Assembly (NCBI GenBank): GCA_015039465.1 | Contig: MU130357.1 | Location: 165,096 to 229,095, forward strand | DNA from: Phlegmacium glaucopus | Taxonomy: Eukaryota > Basidiomycota > Agaricomycetes > Agaricales > Cortinariaceae | Direction of reading: 5' to 3' | DNA length: 64,000 bases | Part shown: positions 11,801 to 21,739 of the stretch, piece after piece | Numbering within the stretch: position 1 is the stretch's first letter | Layout: each line of letters begins with the position of its first letter | Made by a program: the position numbers and the translations under genes | Notes under the pieces: generated by a model | The model's input: the letters and a program-made list of their open reading frames with translations, nothing else | The model's database searches: none | What the model was told of the DNA's origin: nothing

Positions 11801-12405
11801 CAAATCTAGCAAAGTCATACAGGTATCAGGGAAGGCTCAATGAGGCAGAGCAGCTGCAGATTCAAGTTATGGACATGAGGAAGAAGCAGTGTGGTGCAGA
11901 ACATCCACACACCCTCAATGGTATGACAAATCTAGCAATCACATACAGGCATCAGAGAAGATGGAATGAGGCAGAGCAGCTGCAGGTTCAAGTTATGGAC
12001 ATGAGCAAGAGGCTGCTTGGTGCAGAACATCCAGATACCCTTAACAGCATAACAAATTTAGCAATCACATACAGGGATCAGGGAAGGTTCAATGATGCAG
12101 AGCAGCTGCAGATTCAAGTTACAGACATGAGCAAGAAGCTGCTTGGTGCAGAACATCCAAACACATTCATCAATATGGCTAATCTTGCAATCACATACAG
12201 TGATCAGGGAAGGTGGAATGAGGCAGAGAAGCTGCAGGTTCAAGTCATGGACATGAGCAAGAAGCTGCTTAGTGCAGAACATCCACACACCCTCACTGCT
12301 ATGGCTAATCTAGCAAAGACATACAGTGATCAAGGAAGGTGGAATGATGCAGAGCAGCTAAAACTTGAAGTCATCAATGTAAAGAAGAGAATTGGAAGAG
12401 ACTGA
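8898..12405 (+). CDS. NLR-like protein: NB-ARC NTPase with C-terminal TPR array
   Basis: Seven exons: 8898-9098, 9157-9240, 9299-9385, 9441-9581, 9630-9695, 9749-9990 and 10041-12405. They sum to 3186 nt and 1061 residues in frame. Residues 1-193 are a low-complexity Ser/Val/Pro-rich N-terminus with three similar exon modules. A Gly/Asn-rich ILITGGIFNNVNV stretch ends it. The NB-ARC domain follows: Walker A GLGGIGKT (residues about 254-261), Walker B WLIVFDNADD, sensor GNLLVTSRN, GLPL-like LGCIPLAIDHAG and a winged-helix region. From about residue 664 nine 42-residue TPR units repeat (core EAEQLQVQVMDM, LLGAEHPHTL, MANLA-TY). Fungal NLRs act in non-self recognition and cell death, with the repeats as sensors. 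No known N-terminal effector domain is visible. Confidence 0.9.
9099..9440 (+). repeat. tandem exon-intron module repeats in the NLR 5' region
   Basis: Three successive modules of about 140 bp each contain an intron (GTG-GCGTTCAA-C-T-GTCCAT ... TCGATCAG) and the following exon start encoding HDLVSTSV, HNLVSTSV or HELHISTSV. Exon and intron are duplicated together, each exon staying in phase 0. The exon 2 donor is GTGGGC, weaker than the GTGAGC and GTGAGT of its siblings. Confidence 0.75.
11209..12345 (+). repeat. nine tandem 126-bp units encoding TPRs
   Basis: Each 126-bp unit encodes 42 residues with the core EAEQLQ-QVMDM, KKLLGAEHPxT and A-TY-x-QGR. Nine copies of the GAEH-P-T motif are present, differing at a few recurrent positions (D/H/N before T, S/R in MDM-K, and residues in the second helix). 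The nucleotide repeats are strikingly uniform, which suggests recent unit duplication or gene conversion. Confidence 0.9.
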
Positions 12406-12671
12406 AGTGGCCCAATCATCAAAGTATAACAGTGTTTGTATACCTTACTTACTTTCAATTGCACTATGCTTTGAAACAAAAAATCAAATTTCAAATTTTT
12501 AGCACAAATTAAAGAAAAGCTGCACATTTCAACAGAAACAGAACCTAGTCTTTCTGTAGAAATCAAAACAGAAAACAATGCATATTATTTTCCTTTAGCA
12601 GGCTTATGAGACAAACAGATGGGTAAGTGCAATGATAAGTAGCTAATTTATATACTCAGTAAGATAGAATG
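12406..12671. other. 3' flank of the NLR gene
   Basis: AT-rich, with A-runs. No gene seen. Confidence 0.4.
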
Positions 12672-13108
12672 TGTTAGAGGATGTAGGAACCCAGGAATCA
12701 AGTTGAATTCCAAGATGCTTATTGAAGATAAGCACCTTGCACCTATATACTACAAGTGTGAGAGCTAATACAACTAAATATGGCTAGTACATAATAAAAG
12801 GTAGGATGTGTTATAGATAACAAGAATAGATGCTGATGTGTGACCGCAGTCAGGGATATCATTGGTGGAGAGATGACTACTACTACAATGAGGGGGTAAG
12901 GGTGGTGCAGGATGAAGGGTATGTGGTAGGAGTACAATCATAGAGTAAGAGATGAAGGTAATACATACTAAGCATATCATAGAGGTGGATACAATGAGTA
13001 TCCCCTGACAGAATGGAGTAAACTACAAAGACAACAATAAGAGCACTCAAAAACAAAAGGAAAGCTTGGGACATTGTGCATGCTTGAACAAGCTCCAGAA
13101 TTCCAACA
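12672..13108. mobile_element. possible solo LTR (weak)
   Basis: The stretch begins TGTTAGAGG (or TGTAGGAACC at 12682) and ends GGAATTCCAACA-like CCAACA, giving TG...CA ends with short inverted termini. The flanking 5-bp sequences do not match, so insertion is not proven. Frames inside are not convincing. It resembles the ends of the LTR at 62969-63236. Confidence 0.3.
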
Positions 13109-13224
13109 CTTCCTTTGAATTCTGACATTCAATTCAAAAGTGAAAATGGATATCTAAAAGCAGCCATGACCTGCTTAATAATATCAGCCAAAATCTGAAT
13201 GATGTCAACATTGTAAGGTCATAT

Positions 13225-13805
13225 TGTTAAGTTTAAAACAAGGAAGCCACATCGGAGTTACTCCAGAACGGACGGAACGGAACTGGAACAGTAACCCGGA
13301 AAGGACGTTGGCCTCAGCGTGTGTGCTGTGCCGCCCAGCTCCTAAGGTGTCCTGATTTTGGAACGGAAGAAGAAAGTAACAAGTCGGGAGACCTCAGTGA
13401 CTTAGAGGAAAAACAAGAGGAGGAAACTAAGTTGATATTCGAACTGCGGGAAAACATACAAGTTTTGAGTACTTAAATAAATAAAGGAATAGCAACTGAA
13501 ATATAAGAGATAAATATAAGTGCTGCGTTCTGCTCCCGGAAAGGTCCTGCATTCTTGGGTGAATAATCCATGGCGGGTATGCTGACTGATGGTGGGAAGG
13601 ATGATGACAAAGAATAGTGGTAGTGGCAAAGAAGTGATAACGGGCTTGGAGTATAGACAGAGGAACTGGAATGACACGGAGAAGTCTCAGAGTTGAACAT
13701 AGGAAGAGTAGTTTGGGATATAAGGGAAGGCACTGTACAGAGTACGGACTACTGGAAACAGCTCCGATGGAGCTGGACCGGAGTAATGTATAACAGAATG
13801 TAACA
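13225..13805 (-). mobile_element. solo LTR, family A, copy 1
   Basis: A 581-bp sequence with termini TGTTA...TAACA, flanked by a perfect 5-bp target duplication CATAT (13220-13224 and 13806-13810). Copies are at 14473-15047, 47575-48161 and 54361-54921. No internal region is attached, so it is a solo LTR left by LTR-LTR recombination. Orientation is inferred from the copy linked to pol (54361-54921), in which the element reads on the minus strand. Confidence 0.92.
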
Positions 13806-13810
13806 CATAT

Positions 13811-14467
13811 CATGATTGGTCATCAGTTATGACTGTAGACTTTAAGAGTGGTAATTTGCTGATGGATGCCATTAGGTTTGATTGAAAAACTCCAGAGGTA
13901 TAAAGGATGGCAGTAAGTGAACTTTTTAATCAAATAGGGTTTTGGTACATCCCTGTGTTGTGACTCAATTTATAGCTTCTATAATGATTTTAGCATCTCA
14001 TTTCTGTTGAAGAATCTATGAGTAATATTAATAGACTCACATTTGATGCTATATGATCTAATTCTAAGTTTAAAATAACATGGAATAATAGAAGTTCCTC
14101 TCTACATATCATGGACCTATGCCATTTATCTACAGGTTCTTCAGAAAAAATGAAGTTGAAAGTGATTGTGGGAGCAATAAATTGAGCTACAATGAAGGGA
14201 TATCCTGAAATTTATTCATCAGGCATATTAATTCTATGATTTCTATGCATTCCTCTTGTACCAAGGGCATTTGATTATGCCTGACCCTTTCCTCTATTGT
14301 CAAACTGGGACAGCTTGGGGACAGCAGCTTGGTACATCATGTGACAAGGCATAATCTTCATCACCAGAAACCATTCAATGGGCAGCCATTGGCAGAACAC
14401 CAGTGAACCACTTTCTGGGCTGCAAAAACTACTTGAAAAATAAAGGTAAATGATATACAACATTTGG
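13811..14467. other. AT-rich spacer between two solo LTRs
   Basis: No gene or repeat is supported. Its sequence reads as ordinary AT-rich intergenic DNA. Confidence 0.4.
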
Positions 14468-14472
14468 TTATT

Positions 14473-15047
14473 TGTTAAGTTTAAGGCAAAGGAGAAGTCA
14501 CGTCGGAGTTACTCCGGAACAGTAACCCGGAAAGGACGTTGGCCTCAGCGTATGTGCTGTGCCGCCCAGCTCCTAAGGTGTCCTGATTTCGGAACAGAAG
14601 AAGAAAGTAATAAGTCGGAAGACCTCAGTGACTTAGAGGAAAAACAAGAGGAGGGGAACTAAGTTGATATTCGAACTAAGGGAAAACATACAAGTTCGAG
14701 TACTTTAAATATAAAAGGAATTGCAACCGAAATATAGAATATAAATATAAGTGCTGCGTTCTGCTCCCGGGAAAGGTCCTGCATTCTTGGGTGAATAATC
14801 CATGGCTGGTGTGCTGACTGATAGTGGGAAAGTGATGACAAAGGAATAGTGTTATGACGAAGGTGTGGTAAGGTGTTTGGAATATCGTCGGAAGAGTCGG
14901 AATGATACGGAGAAGTCTCGGAGTCGGACGTAGGAGGAGTAAAGTCGGAAACGAGGGAGAGTACTGGAACGGAGTACGGACTACCGGAAACGACTCCAAC
15001 GGAGTCGGACCGGAGTAACGTGTGACGGAATGTGACGGAATGTAACA
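14473..15047 (-). mobile_element. solo LTR, family A, copy 2
   Basis: 575 bp, TGTTA...TAACA, with a perfect 5-bp target duplication TTATT (14468-14472 and 15048-15052). It is clearly related to copy 1 over its length but more GC-rich in its second half (for example GGAGTCGGACCGGAGTAACG), so it has mutated less at CpG or is a variant subfamily. Confidence 0.92.
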
Positions 15048-15052
15048 TTATT

Positions 15053-15991
15053 GATGCATAATTTTACATTGATTTTACATTGACTAGAATTCATCTGCAA
15101 AATAAACCATTCTGAACCACCCTCACTAAATTATGTACTATTTAGTCATGTTGGGTCTTTTAAACACCATTGTGAATTAGAAGGTTCATTGGTGCAAGGT
15201 TGGACACATCTCAAGTGACAACTGTAATTGAGTAACATGTAAGTGATATGTGATTCCTTGTGTATGTGACTTTTCTTGTAACCCTCATTCCTCCAATCCT
15301 TAAACTTATTCAACATTCTGTCATAAAGATTTTCTTTTTAATGATCACAATTCATAATTCACAACCACTATAATTGTTTAGAATGAGGAGCATGTTGTTG
15401 CCTCCCTACAGAGTAAGACAGGTCCTTGACACAAAATGAAATTGTGCCTCCAGCATTCAAATTTTTTACATAGACTTATGTTGAATGAATTTACAACATC
15501 ATAATCCCAATAACGGCCCGGCTAGTCACATCATGTGATACAACCACTTATTTGGTGATCATCCATCTCCATCCTCCATCATTGAGTTAGCACCACCACC
15601 ACATGCCATCATTGAGTTAGCACCACCACCACATGCACATGAATCCAACAACTCATTCCAGTGTGTCTCCCACTGTGGAGGATACCATAACTTTTGATCC
15701 CCCATGGTTAAACTCCTAGGTAAAGAAAGTCTCTAGATAGTAGATAAGCCGCACATAGTATTAGTAATATACGGCCGTTGACAACCGTCTCCTTAGGGGT
15801 CAACTACGTCAATACGCCGTCGTACGCCGTACCGTCAAAGTAGGTGTTCTATTATTACCGTATAGTCGTATTTATATTACGGTGCAGCGCTAAGGGATAG
15901 TTAGTCTCCCGTAGCCAGACTAGATGCGCTCTCCTAGAATGTAATATTTATCACCCATAAGGGATAGTGATAAATTGTGATGGATTACCTT
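15053..15991. other. intergenic region with a short direct repeat and a hairpin
   Basis: A 28-bp direct repeat containing TTGAGTTAGCACCACC occurs twice in tandem at about 15578-15636. An 8-bp-stem hairpin TTTATCAC/GTGATAAA lies at 15948-15974. From 15770 to 15960 the DNA changes to CG-containing, CGTACGCCGTACC-like sequence that may be an old repeat. No gene is supported. Confidence 0.4.
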
Positions 15992-16444
15992 TCAAAATAC
16001 ACTATCTGATGTGGAGCCATGGAGCCTACTATTGCCTACACGCGTGGTTGCCGCTAGGATACTGGGATACGGTTTCCCAGGTGGAGCATTATTTCCGATA
16101 CAACACCAACGCTTTTTTTTTTTTGCCGGAGAATTTTTGGCTATCTTAAGCGCGTTCTCCAACTCCCACACTTGACAGGAAACCGGCACCCACTTAGCTC
16201 TTGGCTCCAAAGTTTTGTTGACAATGAAAAACGGACATCCCCTGAATACTATTGGCCGCAACCCATCGACCGAAAACTCCCTACATAAACTCATGATGAA
16301 ATGATACGCTTCAACTCTGATTGAAGGAGGCTTTCCAAGTTGCCATCTGTTGCCATATTGAAGATACTTAGGGTTAGTGTTCACAAGTAGCTTTTCTCCG
16401 GAATGTAAGTTTTTAGTCTCCCTAACTACCAGTACGTCTTCCAA
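15992..16444 (-). CDS. hypothetical ORF, 150 codons, unrecognised
   Basis: The minus-strand frame reads as a plausible globular protein, with segments such as NTNPKYLQYGNRWQLGKPP, AYHFIMSLCREFSVDGLRP and FRGCPFFIVNKTLEP. The last 40 residues after a lysine run (poly-T at 16111-16122) look non-coding, so an intron or a truncation is likely near there. No family is recognised. It could be an exon of a decayed gene or part of a transposable element. Confidence 0.35.
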   Translation of the reverse strand: MEDVLVVRETKNLHSGEKLLVNTNPKYLQYGNRWQLGKPPSIRVEAYHFIMSLCREFSVDGLRPIVFRGCPFFIVNKTLEPRAKWVPVSCQVWELENALKIAKNSPAKKKKRWCCIGNNAPPGKPYPSILAATTRVGNSRLHGSTSDSVF

Positions 16445-16997
16445 GAACAGGCATGCGTTAATTATACTGAAACATTTATTTTTAATCTAATTTTCTACGA
16501 AACAATTGCCCATGAAGTAATCGTCGGCAAAAGCGTGGGGAGGATTGGAGTACAGTGGAGCTAACTGTCAGAAGAAAATTAACAATCTATTCGGTGTCCG
16601 TTTCAAGTCAGTTACTTCTAATAGGCACCGTGTTGGACTGATACTACCCGAAAAACAAACGATTCGCAACAGAAGATATTGGAAGTCGGTGACCGATACA
16701 CATTTATAGGCAAAGTCCGATCATGAACTTGTGTATTGGAAAACAGTGACCAATACAGGTTGTATTAGTAAACGAAAGGGTATCGAAATGAGAAGTGTGG
16801 TAAAAGAGTGGACCACGATTTGTCAATAATAAAAAAAGAGGGGCGGATGTGAGGCGAGGGTTCGATACAAGTGGGTGAGGATGCGACTGGCCGGTCGTCT
16901 AGAGTAAGTGTTCATGAAGAAAAACGATGGATGTCCGGTAAGGCTGAGGCCAGATTACACATTTTAAATCGTTGGTCCCAATATTTCGGCGAGGGGA
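16445..16997. other. intergenic region downstream of the hydrophobin gene
   Basis: No gene seen. It includes AT-rich stretches and a GAGGCGAGGGTTCG motif of unknown meaning. Confidence 0.4.
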
Positions 16998-17679
16998 TTA
17001 AACGAGGTTGAGGTTGACTATTGAAAATATAATCAATCACTAAACTTCAAAGGGTAGGTAATGGGATTCTTACTCGGAGAGCAACCAATTGCCACAACAC
17101 CCTTAAAGGTGTTATTTTCGCAACACACTGGTTGCGAGTGGCTGAGACACATTATCTTCAATCATTATGTACGTTTTTCCTGAGCTCAATATTGACTCAC
17201 CAAGTGTGGCCTGCACCAATGACTTGAAGAGGGGAGCAAGTAAGGCCAACAGCAACATCGGCAGCAACGACGAGGCCAGCAACTTTCTCGACTAAGTTGC
17301 GGACATTTGGGTTAGCAGTGGTCACGCTGTCGCCTACAAAATTCGAGTCAGCATGGAGTGTCGCGAGAAGGGGGTGCTAGAATCTCACAGCATTGGATAG
17401 GTCCAGTGTTGCAAGAGTTAGAGATACCCGAAGGCTTGCTCTTAGGAGGGCCTTAGGGGGCAGTCGGTAAATAACAGCAAATTTTTGATAGAAAATTCAC
17501 ATACCATAGGTAGGTGTACCTCCGTGATGCACAGGGCGCTTGAGAGGGAGACCTTTAGCAAGACGTTCACCGTTGGTGAGGTTACCGTAGGCGTCAGGGT
17601 GAGAGTCACGCGCGACGAGCGTGGCACTAACGGCAGAAACAACAGTAGCAAAGATAGCAAAGACAGTGGAGAACTTCAT
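16998..17679 (-). CDS. class I hydrophobin
   Basis: Five exons on the minus strand, 17679-17505, 17451-17389, 17333-17201, 17141-17074 and 17017-16998, give 459 nt and 152 residues in frame. A signal peptide (MKFSTVFAIFATVVSAVSAT) leads. A Pro/Gly-rich linker (NLTNGERLAKGLPLKRP) follows. The hydrophobin core has eight cysteines: C-x6-CC-x31-C-x11-C-x5-CC-x12-C, matching class I spacing. It contains SNSCNTGPIQCC, VGLTCSPLQVIG and SQPVCC, and ends CSPINLNLV. Hydrophobins are secreted amphipathic proteins that self-assemble at air-water interfaces and coat aerial hyphae and fruiting bodies. The second intron splits codons inside the CC pair region, as is common in basidiomycete hydrophobins. High confidence. 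Confidence 0.95.
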
Positions 17680-17762
17680 GATGAATAGAAGGACAAAGGG
17701 CCAGTGAGGTGGAAGTTGAAGTCGAGGGAGGGAAAATAAGTAGACCCAAATAGGTTGGATGC

Positions 17763-17768
17763 TTTATA
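17763..17768 (-). promoter_or_regulatory. putative TATA box of the hydrophobin gene
   Basis: TATAAA on the minus strand, about 85 bp upstream of the hydrophobin ATG, is followed by a pyrimidine-rich leader typical of highly expressed fungal genes. Confidence 0.5.
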
Positions 17769-17769
17769 C

Positions 17770-20525
17770 ATGACACAAATGATGGCATCAAATCAAAACT
17801 TTCAAACTGCTCGCTTCTTTTACGTATGGAGGTTCTGTTTTGTATCTTTCCCAACAGAGGCACCGTTGGTCCGTTGGATACTTAATTTAAGTACGCTCCA
17901 CTCTGGGAACGTTCACTGCAACATCTACGCTTCGGTTTGTGAGATATCGTTCAAATAGTTGGCTTATTCGCCTCTAGGATGGAATTCCAACTCGAAACAC
18001 GATTCCGATCCGCCTTTTCCAAATACAGCATAGTCTAGGTACTTCAGTTTAATTTTTCATCCCGCAAGGGGCTAGTGCCACAAATTCTCTAAGTCGTATA
18101 TAATATACGCCGCGAACTTCGAAGCTTTGTTCTACCTTGTTCTACCAATTTAAAGAATATTATCTCGTCATTCTTTCTGATTAGCATTCCCGATTTTTTG
18201 CGGTCGTTGGTGGCAGACTGCTCTAGTTTGCGCAATAGCTGCATCGATGATCGGGTAATTACATAATTATCTGTCAAAATATGTCACCAACGTTTGAGAC
18301 GCTCAACCGAATAAAGTCCCGATCCCATCCGATTTTGAGATTTGTGCTTTGTTTAACAAGAAATGTAACTGAGAAATGGTTATATGCCAAAAAAGAAAGG
18401 AGTACAAAGTCTGTTGGCAGAGGTTGGCGGTGGGCACGGAAATAAAAACGCCACTTAGAGACTTGAACGAAACATCGGTTGTCAGGGTTTGACCTTCAAT
18501 TTGTCATGCCGCAAACGTCACTTTACTCAACTAAAGTGACTTCTAAAACTTATAAGTAACAATCCCTTCATGGCCGACAGTATACGAAAGACGAGCTCAA
18601 CGAGAGAAGGAAACACAACCATATAAGTTTGCAAGTGTTTTGTCTGGCGTCGAAGTAAAAGGCGCAGAAGTATAACTTGAAGTCCCTGACAGACAAAGGC
18701 GACAAAAAAAAACGTTATATCATCGGAATCGATAGAAAGCCACTTTAACGCCTTTCTACAGAGTTGTTCGCTTTCAAAGTTAAGGAAGTTGTACCTTAAA
18801 ATATTAGAGTAAAATCATGAAAAAATGGCGCAATTGCTTTCTTTTGCTGAAAAGCGGAATAACCCCAAACTATGGTGAATTTGTATGGAGCCGTTGTTCC
18901 TCAAAAGAAATTCCAGAATTCCTCTGACCCAACTGTGAATTAGTGATAGTTGATAGTGCTTCGCATGGCAAAGAAGTCGAAGAAAAACATCAAGTACCGG
19001 CCTTCGGAATCAGTCAAAAAAGGCTTCCCATGTCGAAGAAGCACCTGATAACAGCGCTGACGCCGGGGAGACCGCCAACCACCCCAGTGATCCATGTAGA
19101 TGATCTAACGATGAAGGATAGGATGATTGGACAGTAATAAGCCATATTGGGAGGACGAGGACGAGGATAGCGAGGATGAATACAGGTGATTTTGAAAGAT
19201 GAAGTTATCGAAGCTGGCGAGGATGAGTAGAGAAGTAATGGGTTACATGTTGGGCTTATGGTCCTCGCGATTAAGATCGGCGACGATCCTCGAGATGAGG
19301 ATTGGATCACATGTTCCTGGCGGGTTATGGACGCTTACCGAATTCCGCTGTCCGACAGTTCGCAAGCAGAAGGGCCATCATCGCACAACGTTCCAGAGCA
19401 CGATTATGCACCTGGATGCCATCGTCCACCCAATTTAGGTACCTAAATTGTCATTGATTTTGGTCAAAAAAATTGGACGATATAAATGGCTCATAGGAAA
19501 CACTTCGGTCCGAGATGTGAAGATTCTGATATCAGATTGCCAAAAAAATTGATCGATCGCTGATATATCAAAATCGTCGACTGTGTCTGTTATCTGTGAC
19601 GGTAACAGTGAAAGGATGATAAACATTGAAGACCTGTCAGTGAAATCGGCGCCGGGAATTGTCCTGGGAGTGTGAATCCGAAGAGGTCGTGTGCAAAAAC
19701 AATCAGACAACAGAAAAATAGCTCGCAAAACGTAGCAAGTCGGACCGACAGGGCCAAGTATTGAGAATACATAGGACAATAGCCGGCTCCAAGAGAAACA
19801 TTGCACGCAACCCATTGCGAATAGAAGAAGCAAAAGGTGATTTTGAATGGGATCTTGAGTGACTGGGACCATGAAAAGTTGGACATGTTATAGGCCGTGA
19901 TCCTCTGAACTGATCCCAATTGCCAGGTTCGTTGCTTATAATATGTGGCAAAAGTCGGTCCAAGGATATCTGAAAGCTAAAGTGGCGTGCGAGCCGGAAT
20001 ATGATTAAAAATGCGCAGTACTTATCTTGATGGTACAGCGGATAATAGTATCCACAAATTCTTGATAAGGAGTATTTGCAAATATTCGTCGCTAACTTGA
20101 AGTACTTTCTCCGAGGATTGTAGATGTGGAGCAAATCAAACCTTTGAAGGACCAATTAATGGGGTCGCAGCACGTCGGACGCCACCCAGTGACAGTCAAG
20201 TGACAGACCCACTTGGTCAATGATGGTTCAGAGTAGATACGGCTGGGATAGGAGTTCTCTAGCTATAGAATAACCGCTGCGCAAGAAGGTCACTCATCAG
20301 GGTGGCTCAAAGACCAGCCAGTAGCTGGGGCTGGTAATTAGCTGATGGTGAAGCTGTGAAGCTGTGAAGGACGGTTATTGTGGTATATTTCAATCAGTGG
20401 ACATCGGAGTTTAAAAATGATGGCCAAACTACTGGACAGATCGAAGACGATTCTTTCGAGTCAACTCTATCAACTTCAAAACTGTTACCCCCTTATCTCA
20501 ACAACAGTCGTTCTGTTTCGGAGAC
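17770..20525. other. long intergenic region
   Basis: No gene is confidently supported. Around 19160-19440 a plus-strand stretch has coding-like character (DEDEDSEDEY-like acidic codons, then IGDDPRDEDWITCSW) but is broken by stops, perhaps a gene relic. Minus-strand frames at 19435-20155 overlap each other and show no recognisable domain. Confidence 0.35.
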
Positions 20526-21117
20526 ATGGTCTGAAAATATATTTCCTGAATGCAACTCTGCAATATTCACGTGTATTTCATGCAAAAAGGCCTCTCTTCA
20601 CTTTTGTCAAGAATGTAACAATTTGCTTTATCCAAAAGCCGATGCCCAACGGCGAATCATAGTTTATGCATGTCGCATATGTCAATACAACGAGATTGTT
20701 GAGAATCAATTGGTGTATAGGAACGATTTGTTGACGGTAACAAAGTAAGTGTCTGTTTCTGCCGAAGATGACCCATTTCATAACCGTTCATGAAGGGAAC
20801 AAGTTGGAGTCACAGCTGACCTTGGAGCAGATGCTACATTGGTATACAATTTGGTTTGATGACATAGCTAATGATGCTTATCCTGCTTATAGGCTCATTC
20901 AAATATTCCATGTCCCCGATGTGGTCATGATGAGTACGTCCTGTATTATGTTTCCATCCCTGCGTCATAATGAGTATTTCTGCGCAGCGCTGTGTTTTAT
21001 CAAGATCAGTCAAAACGCAAAGAGACAAGAATGATCTTGTTCTTCGTTTGTGTCACTTGTAATCACAGTTTCACCGACCCGACGCTTTCCTCAGAGATTC
21101 GAGTAGAAGATGGATAA
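20526..21117 (+). CDS. RPB9: DNA-directed RNA polymerase II subunit RPB9
   Basis: Proposed exons are 20526-20528 (only ATG), 20590-20744, 20796-20841, 20893-20933 and 20988-21117, totalling 375 nt and 124 residues. That is the normal RPB9 length. The first zinc ribbon has FCQECNNLLYPKAD and CRICQY. The second has CPRCGHD and FFVCVTCNHSFTDP, with the conserved SKRKETRMILFF between. RPB9 sits at the polymerase II jaw and affects start-site choice, fidelity and TFIIS response. The start is the uncertain part: the frame is also open upstream to 20380, which would add about 70 unconserved residues. The ATG-plus-intron model (donor GTCTGA) gives the expected MASLHF start. The rest is secure. Confidence 0.92.
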
Positions 21118-21739
21118 CTTTAGCCTTTATGGGAGTTTAATTGAGGAACAAGGCCTTTCATTAATTTAATGGTGAGCTGAATTGTCGTGTGATTCCTGTC
21201 CCTGATTAACTGAGCGCGTCAGGTACAGTATACTTTTTGTATCAGTCGCGTCGCGTTCTACAAATGATAATTCCCTGCACCGTGGCGTATTAGCAAAAGC
21301 CCTAAACCTTTTGTTGTTGGACTTCTCAATGGACGACCCTTTTCGCAGTATGTTTCCTTAATCCATTTCGACGATTGCCTGCCATAGTACTGGCTCGAGC
21401 TGAGTTTCCAAAGATTAAATATGTGGACAGACATCATCTGACTCACACATTATTAGCAGATTAGCAGATGTGGGTGAGCCGGTCTCACCGTTCACGGAGG
21501 ATTAATAATTGATTGACAAATGAGATATGATCACATGGAAAGTCCGGGGGTTTGCTCCCGATCCATCCGACAGTTTTTAAGCCCTCTTTTCAAAAATACA
21601 TCGACACATATTCCCTCTACATACTAGAAGCTGGTCGACTCTGCGTACAAGGTTCTCCCAAGGTCGCATCTGAATTGTATCCCATATTCCCGACCCCGCC
21701 ATTTGTGAGAACTTGAACTAAGAGTTACCCTTCAAAAAG
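21118..21739. other. intergenic region between RPB9 and the MFS gene
   Basis: No gene is seen. It holds the promoter of the transporter. A GAGCCGGTCTCACC stretch and a pyrimidine-rich leader are the only features noted. Confidence 0.4.

Noticed and set aside
11302..12288. Minus-strand open frames with repeated Cys/Leu-rich motifs
   Set aside because: They are the antisense shadow of the 126-bp TPR repeats.
13225..15047. The two adjacent LTRs as the ends of one small retroelement
   Set aside because: Each LTR has its own distinct 5-bp target duplication, so they are independent insertions.
19435..20155. Overlapping hydrophobic minus-strand frames that could be a membrane protein
   Set aside because: No consistent splice model or recognisable transmembrane family. 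Frames overlap in three phases, as in random AT-rich DNA.
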